Assembly: GCA_024516035.1 (NCBI GenBank)
Contig: CM044962.1
Span: forward strand, 124,001 to 188,000
DNA from: Bactericera cockerelli
Lineage: Eukaryota > Arthropoda > Insecta > Hemiptera > Triozidae
DNA: 64,000 bases
Direction: 5' to 3'
Shown piece after piece: positions 31,125 through 42,589 of the stretch. A program made the position numbers and the translations under genes. The first letter of the stretch is position 1. Each line of letters begins with the position of its first letter. The notes under the pieces are model-generated. The model was not told the origin of the DNA and ran no database searches. It saw only the letters and a list, made by a program, of their open reading frames with translations.

Positions 31125-31175
31125 CGATTACTGAAGTACCGGTTCTATGAAATACTCGGTATCACCCATCTCTAA
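31125..31175 (-). mobile_element. hAT-like terminal repeat
   Basis: Minus strand TAGAGATGGGTGATACCGAG then TATTTCATAGAACCGGTAC. Near copy of the end at 30695. 31176-31500 shows no recognised feature. Confidence 0.5.
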
Positions 31176-32627
31176 TTATTGCCAACAATACTGAAACGGG
31201 GTACTTTTCTGAAATTTATGTGAAGTACGTTGCTAACAAAACAGTGTGCAGTAGTCAAGGACGTGGTTATGTAATATTGCAAGATTGTTCTTACAAGAGC
31301 ATTGTTTTGTTGTGTGGCTATTTTTTGGTTAAATTCTCAAAATACCAAATCGAAGTTTGCTCAAAGGTGTATTGTTGTTTGGGCTATTATTTTGGTTGAA
31401 TTATCAAGAGACTTATTACGTGAAAAATATTTCCTTTAAAACATAGAAAATTGACGTTTTTGATATCAGTTCTTTTTAATCATTCCAACACTTTTACACG
31501 AAGTGTTTTTTGGGGATAGAGATATAGGGATATACTTTCTCTTTCTTCCTCTCCTTTCTTTCAGCTCTTTCTCTCTCTCTTGTTCTTCTCTTATTCTAAT
31601 TTGTCTCAGGTCTTGTGTTTTGTGTAGCGTATTTACTGCACTTTTGATCCATCTTTCTCTCTCTCGCTTGGCCGAACTAATTCTGCTGCGTCTTTGTCAT
31701 CTTCCTGTGTTGCGAGTCTCACTTTTTTTTCAACGTCTCATATTTTAAGTCATATTTTTTCTCTCGTTTCCTCTCGGTTTCTCTGTTTCTTTTCTATATC
31801 TCTTTCCCATCTTTGTGGTTTCCTTATCTATTGTAAGAAACGAAAGTAATGTTTTTTTAATATTTTTGATAGTCACCCAATATTTTCGATAGTCAATTTT
31901 CAGTACCAGCGCACGTTGCCATGTTTTTGAGCTGCATTTGAGCAATTTGATAATCGTTCTTCATTAACAGTTGTTATCGTTCAATCACCAGTGGCGAAAT
32001 TGGAGTTTTTATCGAGGTATAAGGAAAGTTGTGTGGCCTGTGGTCACATAAATTTTTAGAAATAAATTTGAGAGAGAGAGATCTAGGAAGAGAGAGAGAG
32101 AGAGCTAGAAAAGAGAGAGAAAGAGAGAGAGAGCTAGATGAGGGAAAGGACAGCAGTGAGGTACATTTGTGTGATTGCAATCAAGGGTTTGATTCCCTTC
32201 CCCCCCTCGTCAGGGATATGTTTATTCTTTTAATAAAGATGGGAATTGGAGCTGACAACGGAAAAGGACCCTCTCTCTCTCTATCCCAACTATTTCTCCC
32301 CAACTTTTCCATATCCACCCATCCCTTCTCCCCAATCCCCATCTCTCTTTTCTCCTTGTCCATCCCCCACACTCTCTCTCTCACACATCCGCATTCCTTT
32401 CTCTCACTTTCCTTACCTTTTTTCTCCCTTTTGCCTCAATTTTCCTTACTGTCCATTCCTCCTACCCTCTCCTGTCCCTCTCACACATCCCTCTCCGTTA
32501 GTTTTCGTTCAATTTTCTGATGACTCCACTCCAAGGAATGTACGTGACATCAAGATCTGTTTACAAGATGAGAGCGTGAGTCTGGACGGGTCACCTGGTC
32601 TAGAAATGAAACATTTTTATTCATACG

Positions 32628-32770
32628 TAATGAAGTGGTTAAGGCGCTAGTCTGGTAATCCAGGTTGCGTAGGTATCTGTGGTTTGAAATCCCACGCAAT
32701 GCATAATAAGACTCTGAGGGTTAGGTGGTAAAAAAAGCTTTGAGTATAAACCTCACTTGATGATTTCTCT
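32628..32770 (+). mobile_element. tRNA-derived SINE, family 5
   Basis: GAAGTGGTTAAGGCGCTAGT, CTGGTAATCCAGGTTGCGTA, then AATAAGACTCTGAGGGTTAG. Only plus-strand copy of this family noticed; its end abuts the minisatellite. Confidence 0.75.
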
Positions 32771-32799
32771 AAAGAGTATTATATACGAGTGAGTTAGGC

Positions 32800-34545
32800 G
32801 CGCTAGAGGGAGAAATATGTAGAGATGAGGGAGGGAGGGAGGGAGAGTATTATGTAATAGGAGATTAGAGAGGAGAAATATGTAGAGATGAGGAGGAAGG
32901 GAGAGATATATGTAGTAGAAGATTAGAGAGGGAGAAATATGTAGAGATGAGGGAGGGAGGGAGAGATATTTGTAGTAGAAGATTAGAGAGGGAGAAATAT
33001 GTAGAGATGAGGGAGGGAGAGATATATGTAGTAGGAGATTAGAGAGGGAGAAATATGTAGAGATTAGGGAGGGAGGGAGAGATATATGTAGTAGGAGATT
33101 AGAGAGGGAGAAAAATGTAGATTAGAGAGGAAGGGAGAGATATATGTAGTAGAAGATTAGAGAGGGAGAAATATGTAGATTAGGAGGGAGGGAGAGATAT
33201 ATGTAGCAGGATATTAGAGAGGGAGAAATGTGTAGAGATGGGGGAGGGAGGGAGAGATATATGTAGCAGGAGATTAGAGAGGGAGAAATATGTAGAGATT
33301 AGGAGGGGAGGGAGAAATATATGTAGTAGGAGATTAGAGAGGGAGAAATATGTAGAGATGAGGGAGAGATGTATGTAGTAGGAAATTTGAGAGGGAGAAA
33401 ATATGTAGAGTTGAGGGAGGGAGGGAGAGTATATTAGTAGGAGATTAGAGGGAGAAATATGTAGAGATGAGGGAGGGAGGGAGAGATATATGCAGTAGGA
33501 GATTAGAGAAGGAGAAATATGTAGAGATGAGGGAGGTAGGGAGAGATATATGAAGTAGGAGATTAGAGAGTGAGAAATATGTAGAGATGAGGGAGGGAGG
33601 GAGGGAGAGATATATGTAGTACGAGATTAGAAAGGAGAAATATGTAAGATTAGGGAGGGAGGTAGAGATATATGTAGTAGGAGATTAGAGAGGGAGAAAT
33701 ATGTAGCGATTAGGAGGGAGGGAGAGATATATGTAGTAGGAGATTAGAGCGAGGGAGAAATATGTAGAGAAAAGGGAGGGAGGGAGCGATATATGTAGTA
33801 GGAGATTAGAGAGGGAGAAATATGAAGAGATTAGGGAGGGAGAGAGAGATATATGTAGTAGAAGATTAGAGAGGGAGAAATGTGTAGAGATGAGGGAGGG
33901 GAGGGAGAGATGTATGTAGTAGGAAATAAGAGAGGGAGAAATATGTAGAGAAAAGGAGGGGGAGAGATATATGTAGTAGGAGATTAGAGAGGGAGAAATA
34001 TGTAGAGATGAGGGAGGGAGGGAGAGATATATGTAGTAGGAGATTAAGAGGGAGAATATAAGGAGGGAGGTAGGGAGTATATGTATAGGAGATTAGAGAG
34101 GGAGAAATATGTAGAGATTAGGGAGGAGGGAGAGATATAATATGTAGTAGGAGATTAGAGAGGGAGAAATGTGTAGAGATGAGGGAGGAGGGAGAGATAA
34201 TATGTAGTAGGAGATTAGAGAGGGAGAAATATGTAGAGATGAGGGAGAGAGGAGAGATTATATGTAGTAGGAGATTAGAGAGGGAGAAATATGTAGAGAT
34301 GAGGGAGGAGGGAGAGATATATGTAGTAGGAGATTAGAGAGGGAGAAATATGTAGAGATGAGGGAGGGGGAGATATATGTAGTAGGGATTAGAGAGGGAG
34401 AAATATGTAGAGAAAAGGGAGGAGGGAGAGATATATGTAGTAGGAGATTAGAGAGGGAGAAATATGTAGAGATGAGGGAGGGAGGAGAGATATATGTAGC
34501 AGGAGATTAGAGAGGGAGGGAGAGAGATATAAAAGGGAGGAGGTA
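32800..34545. repeat. ~60-bp purine-rich minisatellite, about 28 units
   Basis: Unit GGAGATTAGAGAGGGAGAAA, TATGTAGAGATGAGGGAGGG, AGGGAGAGATATATGTAGTA, with GGGA-count variation between units. On the minus strand it gives LLLHISLLPP-type ORFs that are not genes. Confidence 0.93.
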
Positions 34546-34989
34546 ACAAGCGCTAAGTTGTTTTGTACTTTCGCAGAGTCACGTTCCACACGTACTAATG
34601 TTTTCTGACTGGCAATACCAGTATATTATCTTCGACCGCCGAACTGGCGAACAGGGTGGTCCCAAACACTCACTCATTTTTCCTCATACCATTTTTCCTC
34701 TGAGGATAATGAGAGACTTGGTAGTCTCTCATTGCTACTCGATGTAATTACAGTGGTGGACTTGTATATGGAAACGATCTATCCGATTTAGCGCATGGAT
34801 CCGTGATCTCACCAAATACTCGGATTTGGGGTGGGATCCGATACAGAATCGGGGTAAGATCAGAGAAGTTCAAAATGAACACTGCGAGTGTTAAGAGTGT
34901 ATGAGGGAGTGAAGAGAAGTGATAGCGTTTGCATGTGTTTGTGTGTGTATTTTATTATGTGGTTTCAACGCAACGAGGCTTATGACAAC

Positions 34990-35057
34990 TAATCACTCTC
35001 TCTCTCCCTCCCCCCCCAAACCATCTGTCTGTCTGTCTCTCTCTCTCATTCTCTCTT

Positions 35058-35136
<79 letters not shown>

Positions 35137-35154
35137 ACACAACACACACACTCA

Positions 35155-35199
<45 letters not shown>

Positions 35200-35262
35200 A
35201 CTCCCACCCACACACACACACACTCCCCTCTCTCACACACACACACACACACCCACACTCAC
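34990..35262. repeat. compound microsatellite (CT)n-(CA)n-(CT)n-(CA)n
   Basis: Pure CT tracts alternate with CA tracts; the longest CA run is near 35073-35132. Highly mutable; length in the assembly is uncertain. Confidence 0.95.
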
Positions 35263-35654
35263 ATCTGTCATCTGAAAGTAAAGAGACAGACACATGACGA
35301 AAGTGTCTCCGAAGATTAAGAAATGTTATAAAAAGAGCGCGAGGGAGAAGAGGGAGAGAAGGAGAGGGAGTGAAGGAGATGTGAAGATTTTGAAAGGAAA
35401 ATGAAAAATGAAGAGCAGAAAGATTGAAATAAGGATAAGTAGGAGGGGAAGGAAAAGAGGAGGAGTAGGAAAGAAGGAGAGGAGGAGGAGGAAAGGAGGA
35501 GGAGGTGAAAGAGGAAGATTTCAGATTCATACCCATGAACCCATGTGGCGCGTCAGATTTGAGGAATTAGGAGATGTAATGGAAGGAGTGATTGAAGGAT
35601 TGAGTGTGAATGTACTGTGGTAAAAAAAATGTTGTGTGTGTCTGACATGTAAGC

Positions 35655-35725
35655 GTGTGCTCACTGGTAGATCGATCTTTGAAACTGCCGACTCGTAATC
35701 TGGAGGTCTGTTGTTCGAAACTTCC
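35655..35725 (+). mobile_element. SINE family 2 head fragment
   Basis: GGTAGATCGATCTTTGAAAC, GACTCGTAATCTGGAGGTCT, GTTGTTCGAAAC. Next to it, 35725-35760 carries the CTTCCTATTTCTAATATTAG palindrome-type motif. 35840-35866 has another reverse B box. Confidence 0.5.
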
Positions 35726-36079
35726 TATTTCTAATATTAGAAATTTTATCGGAAGTAATACAAAGGAAAAATAAGCAAACGGTTAATTGTTGACGGAATT
35801 TCATAGTAATTTTTTTTTACAATTGATAGAATAATGCCTTACCCGGGCTTCGAACCCACGTGGTTGGAGACAAAAAGATTTTTTTTTTTTTCTTGTTTTT
35901 TTTTTTTTTTTCTTCTCTTGTTTTTTTTTCTTCTTTTTTTCGCTCCCATTATTTCTTTCTCTATCTCCCTTATCATTTTTTTCTTCATCTAAAACGTGCC
36001 TCCTGGAGCCCCGTGGACTACAAATCTGTGTGACAGGAAGACAAATACAGTGGGGAGGAGGAATAGATAGATGAAGGAG

Positions 36080-36275
36080 CCGACCTCCGTGGCTCAGTGG
36101 TTAAGAGCATTGGTTACTGACCCGGAGGTTGCGAGTTCGAATCCCGGGAGCGAAAAATTCTGACCGACATTTTCCGTTCCGGAATGGCATGGATGTAAAG
36201 GTAAAGTGCGCTGAAGTAATGCAAAGGAGGTTCTGGGCACAACTACCTTTAAAAAAAAAAAAAAAAAAAAAAAAA
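36080..36275 (+). mobile_element. SINE family 4 with intact target-site duplication
   Basis: CCGACCTCCGTGGCTCAGTG, GCGAGTTCGAATCCCGGG, body with GGAATGGCATGGATGTAAAG, then a 25-base A tail. GATAGATGAAGGAG (14 bases) flanks it at 36066-36079 and 36276-36289, so the insertion is recent and LINE-mobilised. Confidence 0.92.
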
Positions 36276-36354
36276 GATAGATGAAGGAGGAGATAGAGAA
36301 GTAGGAGGATGAGGATGAGGAAAGAAAGTATCAGTGGTTCGTGTCCCTCGATTG

Positions 36355-36600
36355 GTAAATAACTAGCCGAGTTTCAGTAATTGTAGAAAATTTGAAGAAA
36401 ATCAGTGAAGCATTTTTTGGAGATATAGGTGATTTAGTACAAAATCTCAAATTGGAAGGTGTATACAATGTTGCCAGCGCGTATTCTGCCATATAAAACA
36501 AATTTGAAGATAATCAGTTAAGCAGTTTTGGAGATACAAAATAATTTGTACAAAATCTAAAATTGTCCCGTGTATACAACTATACTACATACTATGTGAA
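36355..36600 (-). repeat. interspersed repeat related to 29845
   Basis: Two diverged halves both contain TTGAAGA(A/T)AATCAGT, AGCA(T/G)TTTTGGAGATA and GTACAAAATCT(C/A)AAATT, ending in TGTATACAA. It may be a tandem pair of one unit. Confidence 0.5.
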
Positions 36601-36763
36601 CCAATCAAAACAATAAGAGTGTGCATAACTAGCAGTGTATTTTTAACTAGTGTCACACACTCACTTGCCAAGGCGTCGCGTCACACGTCGCTGGTCTGGT
36701 AATCCAAGGTCGCGGGTTTGAAACCCAACGAGACATGACAAGTTATCTTCCCATTTAGGATAT

Positions 36764-36909
36764 AAAGTTATCATACTTGTGTTAATCACTTTCGCGATGT
36801 CACAACTACTTAAACTCGCTTTACTAAATCTTTGCTGAACTTGGGACTTGAACCACCGACCTCCAGTTACAAGTCCGCCGCCTTATCGATCAAGCTACTG
36901 AGGTCGGTC
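36764..36909 (-). mobile_element. SINE family 2 inserted in SINE family 1
   Basis: Reverse copy from AAAGTTATCATACTTGTGTT to ACTGAGGTCGGTC, bounded by the exact 14-base duplication CCCATTTAGGATAT (36750-36763 and 36910-36923). Confidence 0.92.
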
Positions 36910-36977
36910 CCCATTTAGGATATTAAAAACATAATAATACGTCTCGAGCTTATACTGCTGGAATAATGGGACTCATT

Positions 36978-39279
36978 TTTTTTTTTTTTTTTTTTGAAAT
37001 TTATTTAAAGTGCGTCCAACATTTTATTATAATGTTATATACACTCAAAAATAAAAAATATTACATAGTTAATCGAGTTTAGTCATAAAATCCAAGATTG
37101 CACTTTCATTTTCTGTGAGGCAGACAGTAGATCATTTGGACTTCTTAATGCATGGTCAGTTTCCTGAAGGTTAAAAGAGGACAATGACTGTAAGGATCTT
37201 CTGTATTTAGGGAGACAGCTTAAATAGCCTTTTACATTCCATGAATTTGTTTTTTCTTGTAAATTGCCAGAAAACCATTTTAGAAAATTCAGTAAAATAA
37301 TAATACTCGTAAAGATCATTAGAAAAATAAGGACATGATCATAAAAAAAAAAAAAAAAACATCAATATAAAAAAAATACAACAAACAACAATAATACTGT
37401 AAAATCATAAGAAGGTAGGGCGGGACATAGTGGAAAAATATTCATGTCAAATAATTCTTTGGAGACATTCAACATTCAGGAGGTACATTTGTTGCTTCAA
37501 CAAAAACGTTTTTCAAGAGGCGACTAACTCTTGACTTCATGTTAGGTGTAATGTCGGGATGTGCGTGGATTGACTGTAAACGTTCCGAACGATGTTGACA
37601 GGAATTTGGATTCCTTTCACAATTTCTATCTGCTTTTGAGAATTCTTCAGCTTTGGCTAGGAGATCACAAATATCACTGCTGACACCGACTTTTCCTTAG
37701 ACTCATCCACTATCTTTGACACCAGGATTTGAATCCTTCAGAAGGTACGGGGTCTGAACGAGTTAATTTTAATTTTTTTCTCACTATGGGACTCATTGTC
37801 ATTCAAGGCTCTTTTTTGTTTCTTTGCTGATCTAGGTTAAAAGAAGGACTCTTAAGAGGGGAAATTTCTTCTGCGATTTTTATTTTTGGGGTTAAAGTTT
37901 TTTTATGCGCTACCAATGAGTCAAGGGATGAAAATCGGGAGGCCTTAAATTTCGGGTAGAAGTTTTTCACTTGAAACTCACCAACTCAGACTTCTTGGAA
38001 ATCGAGGGAGTAATTAAGGAGACTCAAAATTAGACTCCACGTTTTCATCCATGAGCTCATCAGAAAGCTCAAGGAGATCAATATCTGTACTGCTACTTGC
38101 TTATCACTATACTCAGGTTCAGGGGTACCTGGCAGCTTGGCATTCAACAATCTTTCCTGTGCGAAAGCTTTGGGAGGTTCCGTACAGTTTTTTGGCGATA
38201 TGCCCCTCCTTTCCACAGTTAAAGCACCTGTGGTAGGGCTGGAATCGAAGGACAAGTATACAGGGTAGGTGACATTCATGAAAGTTACATTGATGACTGC
38301 GGGTACTTTTTCTCTGTCATCGGACCTGATCTTCACTTGTCTTTTGTAAGCGAGAATATGGCTTAAACGATAATCTCGCATACCAATAATTAGACACTGA
38401 ATCTCAGACTGGAGGGGACATATTTCTTCAATTCAAGTTCTAGGAGACTATTGGTAAGTGAGGCACAACATTCTGTAGGAAAAGAATGAGCCCCGTCAAC
38501 TAGTTTTTTTACGGGTAGAACTTTTTCATCGATAGTGACTGTTTCATTTTGAGAAGTAAAATCCTCGAGTACGTTCTGGAACATAAATGCATCACAACTC
38601 TTGCACCATTTTACCACCATAAATGATTTTCTTGAAATCCTCCGGAGTACCACCCAGTAGGTTTCCCACAGCCATGAAATATTTGTCCAGGGAAATAAAC
38701 TCGACATAGGGTAAAACAATGGCACATTCAAGGGGAAGCATTAACGTATCATCAATAGGCTTGGACTGGGTCGGGGAAGTAAAACATGCGCTGAATGAAG
38801 ACGGTGTTGACCTCTTGTAGGCAGATGAGTAACTACGTCTAGGAGTCTGGTAGGTAGAGAATGAAAGTGGGTAACTCATGACTGGGAAAGAGAAGAGAAA
38901 ATAAAATTATTATCTCAAGTTCACGGGGAATATTTATTGTGAGTGGCTGAAATCAGCAAATTTCTCGAACGGGTGACGGGTATGGGCGGGTAGATAGACA
39001 GGACGGGAAGACGGGGGTTGTTGCTATAGGAACCATAGCTTGTTATCACTAAGAATATTTGAAAACATGAAAAAAACGACAAAAAATAGGAAATCAGTTC
39101 ACAATAGCACAAAACAAGAACATCTAGTGAAAGGTCAATTAAGACAGAACACTTTGATATGAAAAACTTGGGAAAAACAACTTTTAACTATTTTTCGAAA
39201 TTGAAAATAACGGAGCAAAATAAACACGACTTGTTTCTTCAACAGATCAATCGAAAAAAAAAAAAAATAAAAAAATGAA
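36978..39279 (-). mobile_element. 2.3-kb LINE-like element with ORF1 but no ORF2
   Basis: Poly-A tail (seen as T-run 36978-36995) at the left, a full-looking 5' region at the right, and TSD GGACTCATT on both sides (36969-36977, 39280-39288). Inside is one Gag-like ORF1 (37466-38879), then about 470 bases of 3' sequence. No reverse-transcriptase or endonuclease motif is visible, although 5' truncation cannot explain its absence because the ORF1 start is present. Compare half-LINEs (HAL1) and Gag-only Jockey-clade elements such as HeT-A. Confidence 0.72.
37466..38879 (-). pseudogene. LINE ORF1 (Gag-like) with CCHC zinc knuckle, frameshifted
   Basis: ATG at 38879 opens MSYPLSFSTYQTPRRSYSSA, a Ser/Tyr-rich N terminus, then FISLDKYFMAVGNLLGG. 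The middle has KLVDGA...VVPHLP and SLLELELKKYV, resembling the RNA-binding fold of Jockey/I-type ORF1 proteins. Next come MRDYRLSHILAYKRQVKIRS and a zinc knuckle CFNCGKEGHIAKNC at 38184-38226. That motif spans 43 bases rather than 42: an A-run is one base too long, shifting the frame inside it. Further indels lie near 38460 and 38600. A lysine-rich tail ends VFVEATNVPPEC then stop at about 37466. Intact length would be about 470 residues. It would bind element RNA in the cytoplasm. Confidence 0.68.
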
Positions 39280-39334
39280 TGGACTCATTAATAGTCCTGG
39301 TCGCGCAGCATAAATAAGGTGATATCATTATCAT

Positions 39335-40004
39335 CCTTGGTTTTTTTTTTAAACAAATTAACCCATTATAGCATAGACGTACAGCTCTGGTCGGGGCCGC
39401 ACTCAGAGTACACAGACTCATGTATCAAGAACCCCCATTTCGCCAGACCACCAGCCGCCACTGACTTAATACTCTCTAATATTACCCCATTTGTGAACAA
39501 GTACTCTCTCGTAAAACGATAATCTTAGCCCCATTTGTGCCGACATAAGCTAGTGCCGTCTTCCATTTACATATGTGAGAGCTAACGCCGTATGGGAGGG
39601 AGAAAGGGAGCGAAGAAGGGAAATATATACGCTATGATTAATTTAAATTTCTCATTCGCGCTAATCCTCGCCTCATATTAAGGAATTTTCATAATCCCCA
39701 ACATATTTAGGGACCTTTTAGTGGGATAAGATTAGAGTTGCCATACACCATGTGTGTCTGATGATATTTTTTGTAAAGTGAAGTATAGTCCTCATTGACG
39801 CGGAGGTCGTGGTTCAAATCCTGAACGACAAGAAATAATTTAATAAAAAAAATTACAAATAAAAGATATTTTTTAGTCATAGACCGAACGATCGCTATGT
39901 TTATATAAACTGCAAATTATGTCTGTATTCATAGAAAATTTATTTTTAATAAATGCACTGCCAAATTTAATAATAATAATAATTAACTATGGAAGGCAAC
40001 CACC
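39335..40004. other. stretch without recognised gene
   Basis: Only a tRNA-like fragment GCGGAGGTCGTGGTTCAAAT at 39799 and (AAT)n near 39968 are visible. Confidence 0.4.
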
Positions 40005-40182
40005 AGGCGAGATTAATGCTCAAAGCATTTTCTACCACCTAACCCTCAGAGTCTTATTATTCTGTGGTCAATATCTCAAATTAAAGAGGAATAAATTGTG
40101 CACGGGGTGGTATTCGAACCAATGGATCCCTACGCTACCTGGATTACCAGACTAGCGCGTTAACCACTTGACTACCAGTGCA
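40005..40182 (-). mobile_element. tRNA-derived SINE, family 5
   Basis: Minus strand CACTGGTAGTCAAGTGGTTA, then ACGCGCTAGTCTGGTAATCC and a TGGTTCGAATACCACC B box, ending in the TGGTTGCCTTCC tail. One of the most complete copies. A partial copy of the ACTTCCTCGTGA repeat follows at 40184. Confidence 0.85.
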
Positions 40183-40453
40183 CAATTATGAACACAATAC
40201 TTCCTCGTGAATGGCATCTGAGCAAATAAATTACATATTTATTTATTTCTACAAAAACGAATACAACACTTCGAACTTCTCTATTAGAAATATGAAATTA
40301 TGAAGTAAAAACTAAAAATAAATAATGAAGCATTTTCCTTTTTATGTATAATTTATTTGAATTCTAATTAACATGCGATTAACAGCGATAATATCCACAT
40401 AGGAAAGTTCATATTGTTCCTTATACGGCACTTGTTAAGCTTTGGTTCCTAAC

Positions 40454-40716
40454 CAGGCACGGCCGGTGCTAAGGAGCTGCGGAACTGCAGCACCCCAGGA
40501 CGAAAATGAAAAAGAGAGGATTTTTTCAAGTCCTAGCTCGTCCACAATAAAAATTATCGCACATTTTCTAAATAATTAATGCATAATTATTATGATTGGC
40601 ATGGTAAACAAACTCATACTCTCAAGATACTAAAAGAGCTTTCTCCATAAATCCCATTTTTGTAGAGGTTTTATGTGGCAAGCACACCCAATTTTTTTTC
40701 CCACCGGCCGCGCCTG
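40454..40716. mobile_element. MITE with GC-rich TIRs (CAGGCGCGGCCGGTG type)
   Basis: Starts CAGGCACGGCCGGTG and ends CACCGGCCGCGCCTG, 14 of 15 inverted matches, around an AT-rich core. 8-base flanks TTCCTAAC and GATTTAAC agree at five positions, compatible with an old hAT-type 8-bp TSD. Copy 2 is at 42191-42977. Confidence 0.75.
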
Positions 40717-40944
40717 GATTTAACATAATATGTTTGTAACATAGTTAAGCTCGTAATTGTAATGAAATATAGTACTAGTTCTAACATAAAGAAGCAATGA
40801 AATGTAATGGAGTTTCCAACATAATATGTATGTATAAGAAAAAAGAAAATATGTATGAGTTTATGGAAAAATCAAGTCAACGAAAAAGTACAAGTACAAT
40901 ATGAAGGTACCTAAGCACTTGTGAACGTACTTTTGTTTGTGCAA

Positions 40945-41143
40945 TCTGGTACTGAGTGTCCAGGCAACGGTCCGATAATCCAGAGGTCGCGGGTTCGAAA
41001 CCCAGCCGTTACATGACGAATAATTATCCTCTCCCCATTGGAATTTTGACCATATAATAATACGTCTTGGGCTTACTGCTGGAATAATGGACTCAAAAGT
41101 CCCCGTCGGGCAGTATAAATAAGGCGATATTATTATTATTATT
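40945..41143 (+). mobile_element. SINE family 1 variant
   Basis: GGTCCGATAATCCAGAGGTC then GCGGGTTCGAAACCC and TACGTCTTGGGCTTACTGCT; (ATT)n tail. Head as in 9441 and 36660. Confidence 0.85.
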
Positions 41144-41159
41144 GCAGTCGAACCTAGAC

Positions 41160-41322
41160 ATTAACGTCACTCAAACTCAGTCTGGGCAGGGCCAGAAATG
41201 CCAGCCTCACATGTACGGAGGGAACAGAATTTTCTATGTCTAAAATCTGCTCCGACCGGGCATTGAACTCGGGATCACTTGACTACGGTAGTAGTCACAA
41301 CCGTTATGCCACGGAGGCTGTC
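41160..41322 (-). mobile_element. tRNA-derived SINE, family 3
   Basis: Minus strand CAGCCTCCGTGGCATAACGG, GCTCCGACCGGGCATTGAAC on the plus strand, and the CTGTTCCCTCCGTACATGTG block. Complete enough to gauge the gap at 6139. Confidence 0.85.
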
Positions 41323-41799
41323 AACACTAAAAATATCAAATTAGAGAAACTTGGATTAGGAGAACAATTTCCCGGTCAAATTTACCACTCTAGAAGGAAA
41401 ATTATTTCTTTATAAGAGAAACCTGATATAAGAGAAAAAAAAAAAAAATTCTGGTCCCTTTTTCCCCGATTTTTATTTTATTTATCGTATGGCTTTATTA
41501 CACGTCTCAAGGTGAGAAGACATTTGTAATAAATTTGAACAAGAAATCTGATGGCAGTGATAGTTTGATCGCCAAGATTGTCAGTACTTCCAGTACAACT
41601 TCTCACTTTTCTGTTTACACTGATTTACACTTTAGCCGCATGTCAATACGTTGCCCAGGGTGAACCACGAGGAGGCATGCTAACATATTCCGATTAAGGG
41701 CCGCTTTAACAAGGAGATAAGCCTGTCGGGTACGTTGGTCCAGGCCCTTGACTTCTCTTATACCCAGCCAGGTTCCACTGAACCAACTTTTCTTCTGTC

Positions 41800-42006
41800 T
41801 GTCCCGTAGCTCAGTGTAAAGGCGGCACTCTGTGAATCCCAAGTTTCCAGAGGTCGGGGGTTCGAAACCCAACCGGGACATGACAAGTTATATGCTCCCA
41901 TTTGGATTTTTACCACATAATAATATGTCTTGGGCTTACTGCTGGAATAATGGGTTTAAGTAGTCTTAATCGGGCATATCAATAAGGCGATATTATTATT
42001 ATTATT
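41800..42006 (+). mobile_element. tRNA-derived SINE, family 1
   Basis: TGTCCCGTAGCTCAGTGTAA, GGGGGTTCGAAACCCAACC, then the standard body and (ATT)n. 41323-41799 before it shows no recognised gene. Confidence 0.88.
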
Positions 42007-42350
42007 TCTTTTCCACAGCAGGTCCGTGTCGTGCCCTCACACATAATTGCACAGAAGGGAGGCGGCCTTTGCTTCTACTTATACTAACAAGCCTGTAACT
42101 AACTATCCAAGGGACTGTATTGGCGTGGTTTGAATTCGGGCGATTATACGAAAGTACGGGGTAATTATGGGGACAATTTATACCTCGAACCAGGCGCGGC
42201 CGGTGCAACTCCAGAACCAAAAAAAAAAATAAAGAGGATTTTCTCAAGTTAGCTCGTACACAATCAAATTTTTATTATGACACATTTCTAGAATAATGAA
42301 CCATAATTATTATGATAATAATATAAGTAACACTATTTGATGGAAGGTAA

Positions 42351-42576
42351 GCCAGCCTCCGTGGCGTAACGGTTGTGACGACTTACTGCCCGTAGTCCAG
42401 AGATCCTGAATTCGATCCCCGGTCGGAGCAGATTTTTCACACAGAAATTCTGTTCCCTCCGTACATGTGAGGCTGACATTTCCGGCCCTACCCAGGCTGG
42501 GTGAGGTTAATGTGGTACGATTCCCACGAAACGAGGTAAAACCCCCGTCCTAATCCAGGACGTTAAATCAAAAAGG
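42351..42576 (+). mobile_element. tRNA-derived SINE, family 3
   Basis: GCCAGCCTCCGTGGCGTAAC, ATTCGATCCCCGGTCGGAGC, CTGTTCCCTCCGTACATGTG, core TACCCAGGCTGGGTGAGGTT and end CAGGACGTTAAAT. Best family-3 reference copy. Confidence 0.9.
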
Positions 42577-42589
42577 ATCGTGGACGTTA

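Larger units (their letters stand above)
31500..35530. repeat. domain of alternating polypurine and polypyrimidine tracts
   Basis: Plus strand is C/T-rich at 31520-31800, G/A-rich at 32068-32150, C/T-rich at 32260-32500, G/A-rich at 32800-34545, C/T- and CA-rich at 34990-35262, and G/A-rich at 35335-35520. ORFs here are low-complexity artefacts (SLSLS, RERER, THTHTH). Confidence 0.8.
36660..39333 (+). mobile_element. SINE family 1 variant split by two insertions
   Basis: SINE pieces lie at 36660-36763, 36910-36977 and 39280-39333. The first insert is SINE family 2 (36764-36909, TSD CCCATTTAGGATAT). The second is an ORF1-only LINE (36978-39279, TSD GGACTCATT). Removing both restores a normal SINE from GGTCTGGTAATCC to TAAATAAGGTGATATC. 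Confidence 0.88.

Noticed and set aside
32029..32650. 163- and 134-codon Ser/Pro/Phe-rich ORFs
   Set aside because: Pyrimidine-rich low complexity without splice or codon evidence.
34919..35275. 118-codon ORF rich in SLSL and THTH
   Set aside because: Translation of CT and CA microsatellites.
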